From Phocaeicola vulgatus ATCC 8482 (GTDB taxonomy: Bacteria; Bacteroidota; Bacteroidia; Bacteroidales; Bacteroidaceae), in NCBI RefSeq assembly GCF_000012825.1, contig NC_009614.1, positions 2,480,001 through 2,544,000 on the forward strand: a stretch of 64,000 nucleotides of DNA. The letters are read 5' to 3'. The notes beneath the pieces are model-generated. The model saw only the letters and a program-made list of their open reading frames with translations, was not told where the DNA came from and ran no database searches. Positions 54,681 to 63,975 of this stretch are shown one piece after another. Made by a program: the position numbers and the translations under genes. The number at the start of each line of letters is the position of its first letter. Position 1 is the first letter of the stretch.

Positions 54681-54914
54681 ATAAAAACCTCGGAAGAGAT
54701 TTTGTTTTGTCTTTATTAGTTCTTCTTTTATAAGAATTTAAAAGTAGGTATCGGGGGCTTTAAGGTCATTTCAGTGCAAATGGGCTGTTAGGTATGGTTT
54801 TTCTGTTATTTGCTGTTTGACGAATGTCTTTTGAACTTTTCTCTATGATTTCAGTTTCTTTTCAGAATCCTATAAGAATTTTGCATCAAAAAGAAACTAT
54901 AAAACAATGTAATT

Positions 54915-55781
54915 ATGAAAAAGAATTGGATGTTATTTTTATTTTTCGCAGCTTTTGCTGCACTAACTTTTAGTGGTTGTAGTGATGATGACAATAGTGA
55001 TGTTCCTGAAAACACACATTTGGTTTCAAAAGAAGTACAGGCTGCATTTAATGCAAAATATCCGCAAGCCAAAGACGTGGAATGGGAGCTGAAAGGTGAT
55101 TATGCTGTAGCAGATTTTTATTGGGATGGTGGAGAGCATTCTGCATGGTTCAATCCGTTATCGGCTGCCTGGTATATGACAGAAACAGATGTTCGTTATG
55201 AAAATCTTCCCGAACCTGTACTTGCTGCCCATAAAGCAGGCAAATATGCTGACTGGCGGGTGGATGATGTGGATAAGTTGACTCGTGAGGGAATGGAAAC
55301 TCTTTATGTCATTGAGGTGGAGAAAGGAGAATCCGAGCTGGATTTGTTTTATTCGTCTACAGGTATATTGGTAAAAACTGTTGTAGATACCGGACACGAA
55401 GAAGATTATGATGATTATTTGCCGCAGCCTGATGCAAACGGCATTATAGCTATTGTCAAGCAGAAATATCCCAATGCGACAATTGTAGAAATAGAACGTG
55501 AAAAAGGTTTGCAGGAAGTTACTATTTTAGATGAAAACAAAGAGAAAGAGGTTTATTTCAATGAGCGGAATGAATGGATGGGAACAAGCTGGGATGTACA
55601 GGTGGCAAATTTACCGGAAGCGGTAAAAAAATCGGTTATGGAAAAATATTCAGATTATGTGATAGATGATGCTGATTATGTGGTGACACCTGATAATGAA
55701 TGGTATATACTTGATTTGGAAAACAAACAGATCGATAAAGAGCTTAAAGTAAAGGTAGATAAGGACGGCGTTTGGTTGTAA
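54915..55781 (+). CDS. PepSY-like (DUF2874) lipoprotein
   Basis: A 288-residue lipoprotein. The signal peptide ends in the lipobox FSGC (about 20-23), followed by SDDDNSD, an acidic run like the surface-export signal. The mature part holds at least two PepSY-like units: VQAAFNAKYPQAKDVEWELKG near 37 and IVKQKYPNATIVEIEREKG near 180, with a weaker third near 230. Such proteins are thought to bind ligands or inhibit proteases, but no member of this subgroup is characterised to my knowledge. The gene is flanked by gaps of more than 200 bases and stands alone. Confidence 0.85.
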   Translation: MKKNWMLFLFFAAFAALTFSGCSDDDNSDVPENTHLVSKEVQAAFNAKYPQAKDVEWELKGDYAVADFYWDGGEHSAWFNPLSAAWYMTETDVRYENLPEPVLAAHKAGKYADWRVDDVDKLTREGMETLYVIEVEKGESELDLFYSSTGILVKTVVDTGHEEDYDDYLPQPDANGIIAIVKQKYPNATIVEIEREKGLQEVTILDENKEKEVYFNERNEWMGTSWDVQVANLPEAVKKSVMEKYSDYVIDDADYVVTPDNEWYILDLENKQIDKELKVKVDKDGVWL

Positions 55782-56012
55782 TTTTATTATCCCCTAGGCT
55801 ATGCTAGGTAAACAGGCGGATGTTTCATAGGGCCGGACAGCTTTGGGGTTTTTAAACATTATGATTTTTGTGGCAGGCAGTTGAAGTGTGAATTTGTATT
55901 TCTGTTATACATTTTTTGTGATTTTGATGAGAGAGTAAAAGATGAATGTGGAAAAATAGATTTGTATGATATACGATATTCAGTTACATTTGCATTTAGA
56001 ATAAAAAATAGC

Positions 56013-56387
56013 ATGATGGAAACAGGATTAACTTATACTTCGACTGTTGTCGTTTCAAAAGAAAATGTAGCTGCCACCATGGGTAGCGGCGATTTGAATG
56101 TGTTTGCCACTCCCGCTATGGTGGCGTTGATGGAGAATGCTGCCATGAGTGCCGTGGCAGATGAGTTGCCTGAAGGTTCCACTACAGTAGGGGCCATGAT
56201 GAACACTACTCATATCAAGCCCTCGGCTGTGGGAGACACGGTTTCGGCTACTGCCGTATTAAAAGAGGTGGAAGGCAGAAAACTTACTTTTGAAGTGCGG
56301 GCGCAAGATAGCAAGGGCGTGATTGGAGAAGGTACACATGTACGTTATATTGTGGACAAAGAGAAGTTTATGAGTAAATTGTCTTAA
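56013..56387 (+). CDS. Thioesterase family protein (hotdog fold, FlK-like)
   Basis: A 124-residue hotdog-fold thioesterase, likely cleaving acyl-CoA. Residues equivalent to the FlK triad are visible: Thr in ATPAM (about 33), Glu in MENAAM and His in TTHIKPSAVGD (about 70). The frame stays open to 55881, but the extra 44 residues lack family similarity, so I take the ATG pair at 56013/56016. The substrate is unknown. There is no operon partner. Confidence 0.85.
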   Translation: MMETGLTYTSTVVVSKENVAATMGSGDLNVFATPAMVALMENAAMSAVADELPEGSTTVGAMMNTTHIKPSAVGDTVSATAVLKEVEGRKLTFEVRAQDSKGVIGEGTHVRYIVDKEKFMSKLS

Positions 56388-56570
56388 TAATTATTTGAAA
56401 TTATGCCACAACTGAGAGCTTCCCTTCTTTTGTGATTCTGAATATTATTTGTTCCGATAACGGGAAATCAAGTAGAGGAATGAAGAACGTGCTTTAATAA
56501 AAAATATTTAAGGAGAGCAAAACGAATGACAATCTGAAAAAGAGTGTCATGGAGTTCTGCCCTCCTTCTT

Positions 56571-58463
56571 TTATTCTTGCAGCGCCAAGATATATTCGTA
56601 TAACTTCTTATAAAACGGATGTTTCGTCAGCGTAGAGGCATCTCCTAATATAATAAGTTTCATGCGTGCACGTGTAATTGCTACATTCATTCGTCGCAAG
56701 TCATTTAGAAAACCAATTTGTCCCTCTTCATTTGCACGTACTAAACTGATGAGGATAACGTCTCGTTCCTGTCCCTGAAAACCATCTACCGTATTGATGG
56801 TGATAAGGTGTCGGTAAGGCTTGAAGAAAGCATCTCGTTTTATCAGTTGACGGAGATATTGTACTTGTGCTTTATAAGGAGAAATCAGTCCCACATCAAT
56901 CCGTTCTTCCAGAAAACGGTCTTTACCTATTTTATTGATATAGTTGGTGAGTTGGGAAATGGAGAGTGCCGCCTCCTCTTTATTGATACGGCCGAAGCTT
57001 TCACCCACAAACTCTTCGTTGCATTCCATTCCTTCCGTATTTATCCATTCTATCGGTGTGTCATAGTCCAATATACTCCGATATTTTACTTCGGGAGCTG
57101 ATTTCAGTTCACCCTGATAGAACCATTCTGAAGAGAAACGCATAATTTCGTCATTCATTCTATATTGTACCTTTAACAAGGATACAGTGTCGGGTTTGTT
57201 GTCTGCAATCTCCTGCATCAGTGTCCGGTCTAATCCTCCACGAGCTGCTTCCATGCATTTAATGGTAGGAGGAAGCTGGCAATAATCACCGGCCAGAATG
57301 ACACGGTCTGCTTTGCGGATGGCAATCCAGCAGGCAGGTTCTAGAGCTTGTGCGGCTTCGTCTATGAATAAGGTACTGAATTTGCGTCCTGTCAATATTC
57401 GGTTGGCGGAACTTACCAGTGTGCAGGCTATCACACGTGCTTCGCCGAACAATGCTTCGTTGATGCGAATTTCCAGTTCGGTGGCACGGTCTTTCAGTGA
57501 GTTTATTTTCTGTCGGATATTCTCACGTTCCGCTCCTTTGCGCGAACGTCCGTAGAGCTCGCGTATTGCTTTTCGGATACTCCATAATTGCGGATAATCG
57601 GGATGGCTTTCAAAACGGCGTTCATAGGTAAAAGCAAGCATTTTGTCATTGACGCGGATGGGATTACCAATACGGAGAACGGGAACACCCCGGTCCACCA
57701 GTTTCTCGCTAATCCAGTCTACAGCCATATTGCTCTGTGCACACACCATGACTTGATTTTCCCGGTGAAGGGTCTCGTAAATGGCTTCTACCAATGTGGT
57801 AGTTTTACCGGTTCCGGGCGGACCGTGGACTATAGCAACATCTTTGGCATGCATCACTTTATTTACTGCTTCCTCCTGCGTATTGTTTAACCAGGGGAAA
57901 CGGGTGAAGCCGAAACTGAAAGTTTCCGCCTTTTGGTTGCCATGAAAAATCTCACGTAACTCTGCCAGACGATTCCCTTTTGCCTTGAGGACTTGTCCCA
58001 ACGCTTCGAACATCAACCGGTAACTGGTTTCATCAAAATAAAGCTGTACTCCCAATTGTCGCTCGGTTGCCTGTATGCTGAGCAATGCATCTGCCGAGGG
58101 GAGAACGATTACCATTCGGTCTTCGTCCACGTAGTTGACAGTTGCCGTAAAATTGAAATAATGTAATTGGCCTGATGCATTTTGCGTAAAAAAGCATACC
58201 GGACGGCCGAATTCAAATACATGTTCTATGTCTTTGTCTTCTTGCCTTTCAACTTCTACAACCAATTGATTCAATGAGTTATAATAGCTTCTGCCTGCCG
58301 ATATAGGATACCAGCACATACCCCGTTTCACTTTGCGCCCGATGCCCATAGCTTCAGTCTGTTGCCTGAAAGTCTCTTTTTCGTAATCATATTCTAATTT
58401 TAGTAACAACTCTTTGCGTTGTAGTTTGTTAATTATATTAGAAAGGGGTATATGTTGGTTCAT
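56571..58463 (-). CDS. Superfamily 1 helicase, IGHMBP2/DNA2-NAM7-like
   Basis: A 630-residue SF1B-type helicase. Walker [17 protein letters not shown] is near residue 213, the DEAA box FIDEAAQALEP near 370, followed by AGDYCQLPPTI, VQYRMNDEIM and the C-terminal VDGFQGQERDVILISLVRAN and RRMNVAITRA motifs. The N-terminal 190 residues form the beta-rich domain found in IGHMBP2 relatives. It could act on DNA or RNA. It is monocistronic with a perfect -7 box. Confidence 0.9.
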   Translation of the reverse strand: MNQHIPLSNIINKLQRKELLLKLEYDYEKETFRQQTEAMGIGRKVKRGMCWYPISAGRSYYNSLNQLVVEVERQEDKDIEHVFEFGRPVCFFTQNASGQLHYFNFTATVNYVDEDRMVIVLPSADALLSIQATERQLGVQLYFDETSYRLMFEALGQVLKAKGNRLAELREIFHGNQKAETFSFGFTRFPWLNNTQEEAVNKVMHAKDVAIVHGPPGTGKTTTLVEAIYETLHRENQVMVCAQSNMAVDWISEKLVDRGVPVLRIGNPIRVNDKMLAFTYERRFESHPDYPQLWSIRKAIRELYGRSRKGAERENIRQKINSLKDRATELEIRINEALFGEARVIACTLVSSANRILTGRKFSTLFIDEAAQALEPACWIAIRKADRVILAGDYCQLPPTIKCMEAARGGLDRTLMQEIADNKPDTVSLLKVQYRMNDEIMRFSSEWFYQGELKSAPEVKYRSILDYDTPIEWINTEGMECNEEFVGESFGRINKEEAALSISQLTNYINKIGKDRFLEERIDVGLISPYKAQVQYLRQLIKRDAFFKPYRHLITINTVDGFQGQERDVILISLVRANEEGQIGFLNDLRRMNVAITRARMKLIILGDASTLTKHPFYKKLYEYILALQE

Positions 58464-58489
58464 AATGATGCTTTTTTCTATAAGAATTG

Positions 58490-58497
58490 CAAAGATA
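58490..58497 (-). promoter_or_regulatory. -7 box of the IGHMBP2-like helicase gene
   Basis: Perfect TATCTTTG on the minus strand, 27 bases before the ATG. Confidence 0.5.
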
Positions 58498-58622
58498 ATA
58501 ATAATCCTTTAGGTAGGACTTTATGTTTTATTTTGTTAAACGTATTATAGATTACACAAGAATTCAAATATTATTCCTATATTGCCAAAAATAAAATAGA
58601 TTTAAAACTGTAATAATTATAA

Positions 58623-60878
58623 ATGGTAAAAGGTATGGTATATGACTTGGACATGTTAAAGGCCTTTTATGCTTCTTTCGAAAAGAAGATAGGTCGGGTA
58701 AGAGCCGTGTTGCAGCGTCCGCTGACATTGGCTGAGAAAATTCTGTATACACATCTTTATGATGATGCTCAACTGAAGAATTATGAACGTGGCGAGGACT
58801 ATGTGAATTTCCGTCCCGACCGCGTGGCTATGCAAGACGCGACGGCGCAAATGGCATTGTTGCAATTTATCAATGCAGGAAAGGATTCCGCTGCCGTACC
58901 TTCTACTGTGCATTGTGACCATTTGATTCAGGCATATAAAGGAGCGGGCCCGGATATTGCAACGGCTACGGAAACCAACCGTGAGGTATACGATTTCTTA
59001 CGAGATGTTTCTTCGCGTTTCGGTATCGGGTTTTGGAAACCGGGAGCAGGAATCATTCATCAGGTGGTACTCGAAAACTATGCTTTTCCCGGGGGAATGA
59101 TGGTGGGGACGGATTCTCATACCCCCAATGCCGGAGGATTGGGGATGGTGGCAATCGGAGTCGGTGGTGCCGATGCTGTGGATGTAATGACCGGTATGGA
59201 ATGGGAGTTAAAGATGCCGAAACTGATTGGAGTTCATTTGACCGGAAGCTTGAATGGATGGGCTTCGCCAAAGGATGTGATTCTGAAATTGGCCGGTATT
59301 CTGACCGTGAAAGGTGGAACGAATGCCATTATAGAATATTTTGGAGAAGGGACAGCTTCACTTTCGGCAACCGGTAAGGCTACTATCTGCAATATGGGTG
59401 CAGAGGTGGGGGCTACCACATCCTTGTTCCCCTATGACGACCGGATGGCTGTGTATCTGAAAGCTACCGGAAGAGAGTCTGTAGCAGAGATGGCCGGAAA
59501 AGTGGCAAATGATTTACGTGCCGATGCTGAGGTTGTTGCCAATCCTTCTGCTTTCTACGACCGTGTGATTGAAATTAATTTGTCCGAGTTGGAACCTTAT
59601 ATCAACGGGCCGTTTACACCGGATGCCGCAACACCTATTTCAGAGTTTGCCGAAAAGGTATTGGTTAATGGTTATCCGCGTAAGATGGAAGTCGGGCTGA
59701 TAGGTTCATGTACCAATTCATCTTATCAGGATTTAAGTCGGGCTGCTTCCATTGCCCGTCAGGTAGCTGAAAAACATTTGGCTGTGGCTGCTCCTTTGAT
59801 TGTCAATCCGGGTTCTGAACAGATTCGAGCTACCGCCGAGCGTGACGGGATGATTGATGCTTTCCAAAAGATTGGGGCTACTATTATGGCGAATGCTTGC
59901 GGTCCGTGCATCGGACAGTGGAAACGCCATACCGATGATCCTGTCCGCAAAAACTCGATTGTCACTTCTTTCAACCGTAATTTTGCCAAACGTGCCGATG
60001 GTAATCCGAATACACATGCATTTGTGGCTTCTCCTGAATTGGTATTGGCTCTGACTATTGCCGGTGATTTATGTTTCAATCCGTTGAAAGATACGTTGAT
60101 AAATCAAGAAGGCGAGAAGGTGAAATTGAGCGTTCCCGAGGGAGATGAATTGCCGTCGGCAGGTTTCACTCAAGGTAATCCCGGTTATTTGGCTCCTGCC
60201 GGTGCACAGGTAGAAATTAAGGTGAATCCCGAATCACAGCGTTTGCAGTTATTGGCTCCGTTTCCGGCATGGGATGGAAAGGATTTTACGGATATGCCTT
60301 TACTGATTAAGGCTCAAGGTAAATGTACCACAGACCATATTTCGATGGCAGGCCCGTGGCTGCGTTTCCGTGGTCATCTGGAAAATATTTCGGATAATAT
60401 GCTGATGGGGGCGGTGAACGCTTTCAATGGTGAAACGAACAAGGTGTGGAACCGATTGACAAATACCTATGAGAGTGTATCGGGCGCGGCTAAGCAGTAT
60501 AAAGCGCAAGGCATCGGGTCTATGGTAGTTGCGGAGGAAAATTATGGAGAAGGTTCCAGTCGTGAACATGCCGCTATGGAGCCTCGTTTCCTGAATGTAA
60601 AGGTTATTCTGGCGAAGAGTTTTGCCCGCATCCATGAAACGAATCTGAAGAAGCAGGGAATGTTGGCGGTGACTTTTATAGACAAAGCGGACTATGACAA
60701 GATTCAAGAACATGATTTGATTACCGTCAGCGGATTGGCGGACTTTGCTCCCGGAAGAAATCTGACTGTGACTTTACACCATGAAGATGGCACTCAGGAT
60801 GGTTTTGAAGTACAGCATACTTATAATGAACAGCAGATAGGTTGGTTCCGTGCCGGCTCTGCTTTAAATGCAAGATAA
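58623..60878 (+). CDS. acnA: Aconitate hydratase (mitochondrial-type)
   Basis: A 751-residue iron-sulfur enzyme that turns citrate into isocitrate. The three cluster cysteines are in [10 protein letters not shown] and [11 protein letters not shown], and the C-terminal swivel domain has [14 protein letters not shown]. The length (about 750, against about 890 in E. coli AcnA) and the opening resemble mitochondrial aconitase, as reported for Bacteroides fragilis. The start could also be the ATG four codons in (58635). It is followed by icd after 3 bases and gltA after a further 12, so this is one unit for the oxidative branch to 2-oxoglutarate. Confidence 0.96.
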   Translation: MVKGMVYDLDMLKAFYASFEKKIGRVRAVLQRPLTLAEKILYTHLYDDAQLKNYERGEDYVNFRPDRVAMQDATAQMALLQFINAGKDSAAVPSTVHCDHLIQAYKGAGPDIATATETNREVYDFLRDVSSRFGIGFWKPGAGIIHQVVLENYAFPGGMMVGTDSHTPNAGGLGMVAIGVGGADAVDVMTGMEWELKMPKLIGVHLTGSLNGWASPKDVILKLAGILTVKGGTNAIIEYFGEGTASLSATGKATICNMGAEVGATTSLFPYDDRMAVYLKATGRESVAEMAGKVANDLRADAEVVANPSAFYDRVIEINLSELEPYINGPFTPDAATPISEFAEKVLVNGYPRKMEVGLIGSCTNSSYQDLSRAASIARQVAEKHLAVAAPLIVNPGSEQIRATAERDGMIDAFQKIGATIMANACGPCIGQWKRHTDDPVRKNSIVTSFNRNFAKRADGNPNTHAFVASPELVLALTIAGDLCFNPLKDTLINQEGEKVKLSVPEGDELPSAGFTQGNPGYLAPAGAQVEIKVNPESQRLQLLAPFPAWDGKDFTDMPLLIKAQGKCTTDHISMAGPWLRFRGHLENISDNMLMGAVNAFNGETNKVWNRLTNTYESVSGAAKQYKAQGIGSMVVAEENYGEGSSREHAAMEPRFLNVKVILAKSFARIHETNLKKQGMLAVTFIDKADYDKIQEHDLITVSGLADFAPGRNLTVTLHHEDGTQDGFEVQHTYNEQQIGWFRAGSALNAR

Positions 60879-60881
60879 AAG

Positions 60882-62027
60882 ATGAAAAAGACAGTACCTT
60901 ATATTACAGGAGACGGAGTGGGAGCAGAAATTACTCCCGCTATGCAAGCCATAGTGAATGCGGCCGTGAAGAAGGCGTATGGCAATGAACATGAAATAGA
61001 ATGGATGGAAGTACTGGCAGGTGAACGTGCTTTCAACGAAACAGGTTCCTGGTTGCCGGATGAGACGATGGAGGCTTTCAAGAAATATGGTGTGGGCATA
61101 AAAGGTCCGTTGACTACTCCCGTAGGAGGTGGTATCCGTTCCTTGAATGTGGCTTTGCGCCAGACGCTGGATCTGTATGTGTGTCTGCGCCCCGTACGTT
61201 GGTTCAGCGGAGTGGTATCTCCGGTGAAAGAGCCTCAGAAGGTGGATATGCATATTTTCCGCGAAAATACGGAGGATATTTATGCAGGTATAGAATGGGA
61301 AGCAGGCACGCCGGAAGCTGAGAAGTTTTATCGTTTTTTGCATGATGAAATGGGAGTGGCTAAAGTGCGCTTTCCCGAATCTTCTTCATTTGGCGTGAAA
61401 CCGGTGTCCAAAGAAGGAACGGAACGTCTGGTACGTGCGGCATGTAAATATGCTTTGGAGCATGGCTTGCCGTCAGTGACGTTGGTGCATAAAGGAAATA
61501 TCATGAAGTTTACTGAAGGCGGCTTCAAGAAATGGGGATATGAACTGGCGGAACGTGAATTCGGAGATGCCATTGCGTCAGGCAAGTTGGTGATAAAAGA
61601 CTGCATAGCCGATGCATTCTTGCAGAATACGTTATTGATTCCCGAAGAATATTCGGTGGTGGCTACCTTGAATTTGAACGGAGATTACATCTCGGATCAG
61701 TTGGCTGCCATGGTAGGCGGCATCGGAATTGCTCCCGGAGCGAACATCAATTACAATACCGGTCATGCCATTTTTGAAGCGACTCACGGTACGGCTCCCA
61801 ATATTGCCGGAAAGGATGTGGTGAATCCTTGTTCATTAATCCTCTCGGCTGTCATGATGTTGGAACATTTTGGCTGGAATAAGGCGGCGGAGCTGATAGT
61901 GAATGCTTTGGAATCCAGTTTTGGCGAAGGCAGAGCCACACATGACCTTGCCCGTTTTATGCCCGGAGGTGTCTCGCTTGGCACGTCGGCATTTACAAAA
62001 GAAATAATAGAAAGAATAAACTCCTAA
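60882..62027 (+). CDS. icd: Isocitrate dehydrogenase
   Basis: A 381-residue decarboxylating dehydrogenase giving 2-oxoglutarate. Substrate-binding features are present: the [13 protein letters not shown] phosphoserine-region motif (about 87-99), [13 protein letters not shown] and the [11 protein letters not shown] cofactor loop. The cofactor is not clear from sequence. By recalled alignment, E. coli Lys344 and Tyr345, which bind the NADP phosphate, are Asn and Ile here, Tyr391 is His, while Arg395 is kept. It starts 3 bases after acnA. Confidence 0.94.
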   Translation: MKKTVPYITGDGVGAEITPAMQAIVNAAVKKAYGNEHEIEWMEVLAGERAFNETGSWLPDETMEAFKKYGVGIKGPLTTPVGGGIRSLNVALRQTLDLYVCLRPVRWFSGVVSPVKEPQKVDMHIFRENTEDIYAGIEWEAGTPEAEKFYRFLHDEMGVAKVRFPESSSFGVKPVSKEGTERLVRAACKYALEHGLPSVTLVHKGNIMKFTEGGFKKWGYELAEREFGDAIASGKLVIKDCIADAFLQNTLLIPEEYSVVATLNLNGDYISDQLAAMVGGIGIAPGANINYNTGHAIFEATHGTAPNIAGKDVVNPCSLILSAVMMLEHFGWNKAAELIVNALESSFGEGRATHDLARFMPGGVSLGTSAFTKEIIERINS

Positions 62028-62039
62028 AAACTCACGGAT

Positions 62040-63383
62040 ATGAAGAAAGAATATATCATTTACAAACTCTCCGAGGATATGAAGAATGCAACCCGGATTG
62101 AGAACGAATTGTTCAAGAAGTTTGATGTAAAGCGCGGATTGCGTAACGAAGATGGCACCGGTGTTTTGGTAGGGTTGACCAAGATAGGCAATGTAGTAGG
62201 GTATGAACGTATTCCCGGTGGAGGATTGAAGCCGATTCCCGGCAAACTTTTCTATCGTGGGTATGATTTGGAAGATTTGGCACATAGTATCATTAAGGAG
62301 AAACGTTTTGGTTTTGAGGAGGTGGCTTATCTGTTATTGTCCGGTCATTTGCCTGACAAGGAAGAGTTGGCGTCTTTCTGTGAGTTGATTAATGACAATA
62401 CTCCGTTGGAACAGAAGACCAAAATGAATATCATTGAGTTGGAGGGAAATAACATTATGAACATTCTGGCCCGTAGCGTGCTTGAAATGTACCGTTTTGA
62501 CCCGCAGGCGGATGATACTTCGCGTGATAACCTGATGCGTCAGAGTATTGACTTGATATCCAAATTCCCGACCATTATTGCATACGCTTATAACATGTTG
62601 CGCCATGCCACGTATGGTCGTTCGTTGCATATCCGTCATCCGCGTGAAAAACTGTCTATCGCAGAAAACTTCCTGTATATGTTGAAAAAGGATTATACGG
62701 AACTTGATGCGCGCACGCTTGATTTGCTGTTGGTACTTCAGGCTGAACACGGAGGTGGTAATAACTCTACTTTTACCGTCCGTGTAGTTTCGTCCAGCCG
62801 TACGGATACTTATTCGGCCATCGCCGCAGGTATCGGCTCGTTGAAAGGTCCGCTTCATGGAGGGGCAAATATCCAGGTGGCGGATATGTTCCATCATTTG
62901 CAGGAAAATATCAAGGATTGGACCAATGTGGACGAAATTGATACTTACTTTACCCGTATGTTGAATAAGGAAGCGTATGATAAGTCCGGTCTGATTTATG
63001 GTATCGGTCATGCGGTCTATACGATATCCGATCCTCGTGCCATCTTGTTGAAAGAATTGGCTCGTGATTTGGCAAAAGAAAAAGGCAAGGAAGAAGAATT
63101 TGCTTTCCTGGAATTGTTGGAAGAACGTGCCATCGCTATGTTCGGAAAGATTAAGAATAACGGCAAGACGGTGTCCAGTAATATCGATTTCTATTCAGGT
63201 TTCGTATATGAAATGATTGGTCTGCCACAGGAAATATTTACACCTTTGTTTGCGATGGCTCGTATCGTGGGGTGGTGCGCACACCGCAATGAGGAGCTGA
63301 ATTTTGAAGGAAAACGCATTATTCGTCCGGCATACAAGAATGTGTTGGAAGAACTGGAATATGTGCCTTTGAAACAGAGATAA
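62040..63383 (+). CDS. gltA: Citrate synthase
   Basis: A 447-residue citrate or methylcitrate synthase. HGGGNNSTFTVRVVSSS (about 238-254) has the first catalytic His, GPLHGGAN (about 277) and GIGHAVYTISDPR (about 321) complete the active site, and the catalytic Asp lies in the NIDFYSGFVY motif (about 381). The N-terminal 60 residues are longer than in short bacterial forms. It is the last gene of acnA-icd-gltA. Confidence 0.94.
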   Translation: MKKEYIIYKLSEDMKNATRIENELFKKFDVKRGLRNEDGTGVLVGLTKIGNVVGYERIPGGGLKPIPGKLFYRGYDLEDLAHSIIKEKRFGFEEVAYLLLSGHLPDKEELASFCELINDNTPLEQKTKMNIIELEGNNIMNILARSVLEMYRFDPQADDTSRDNLMRQSIDLISKFPTIIAYAYNMLRHATYGRSLHIRHPREKLSIAENFLYMLKKDYTELDARTLDLLLVLQAEHGGGNNSTFTVRVVSSSRTDTYSAIAAGIGSLKGPLHGGANIQVADMFHHLQENIKDWTNVDEIDTYFTRMLNKEAYDKSGLIYGIGHAVYTISDPRAILLKELARDLAKEKGKEEEFAFLELLEERAIAMFGKIKNNGKTVSSNIDFYSGFVYEMIGLPQEIFTPLFAMARIVGWCAHRNEELNFEGKRIIRPAYKNVLEELEYVPLKQR

Positions 63384-63466
63384 CGGTTTAGAGGCACCTC
63401 GGTTGGCGATAAGCTTTGGTATTATTGTTTTAGCTTGGCGGCAATGAGGTCTGTATTGTTGTAAAG

Positions 63467-63554
63467 AAAAGTAAGATATCTTCGTGGACAAAGTAAGATA
63501 TGTTTCCGAGCAAAGTAACACCACGTACATGTTCCACGAAGATATCTTACTTTT
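63467..63554. repeat. 22-bp phased array AAAGTAAGATAT with inverted ends, likely stops gltA transcript
   Basis: The word AAAGTAA recurs at 63468, 63490 and 63512, exactly 22 bp apart. The first unit (63467-63488) is perfectly inverted at 63533-63554. The right arm ends in a run of T, so the hairpin may act as the terminator of acnA-icd-gltA. Confidence 0.75.
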
Positions 63555-63606
63555 TTCAGTGAGATATGGTCGTTCATAATACTCTATATAGAGTACCTTG
63601 AAAAAT

Positions 63607-63825
63607 CCTTCAAATCTTTCAGCCTGCTCGCAAATGCCCTGCCCGTCGGCTTTTCGGCTGAAGAATTGGGCTCGGGAATCCTTCAGCCGGACCGGTGTTC
63701 TTCCAGTTCTTAGGGAATTGGTTTTTCTGAAGGATATTTTCCGGCTGAAACATTTCACAATGCATATCCTTCAGCCGGAATGCCGACGGGCAGGGCGTTT
63801 GCGAGCAGGCTGAAAGATCTGAAGG
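63607..63825. repeat. CTTCAGCC inverted element, copy 2 (compact)
   Basis: Arms 63607-63650 and 63782-63825 are inverted over 44 bp with 42 matches (core TTTCAGCCTGCTCGCAAA). The interior holds further inverted CTTCAGCC words (63680, 63741, 63769). The order of words is the same as in the right half of 27117-27663. Confidence 0.85.
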
Positions 63826-63893
63826 AAAAATAAGGCGTTTCGGCATGTAGATGCCGTTATGGGAAAAAACAACAGGTCAAATTTTAAAAAGCT

Positions 63894-63975
63894 CTTGTTC
63901 TTTCAATGAAAACGTCTTGTTCTTTTCTGAAAAGAACAAGGCCTTTAAAAAAAAGAACAAGACGTTTGAAAGGTT
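63894..63975. repeat. 21-22-bp phased array (CTTGTTCTTT units)
   Basis: CTTGTTCTTT starts at 63894 and 63916 (22 bp apart). Its inverse AAAGAACAAG starts at 63931 and 63952 (21 bp apart). The centre is a near-perfect palindrome at 63916-63940. Outer words TTTCAATGAAAACG and GACGTTTGAAAG extend the inverted symmetry. Confidence 0.7.

Noticed and set aside
63467..63554. CRISPR array reading of the direct repeats here and at the other phased arrays
   Set aside because: Units are 21-22 bp with 9-11 bp or no spacers, the repeats are palindromic and few, and no cas gene is present.
63598..63846. Overlapping small open frames on both strands after gltA
   Set aside because: Both come from the inverted CTTCAGCC element and encode near-identical peptides on opposite strands, an artefact of palindromy.
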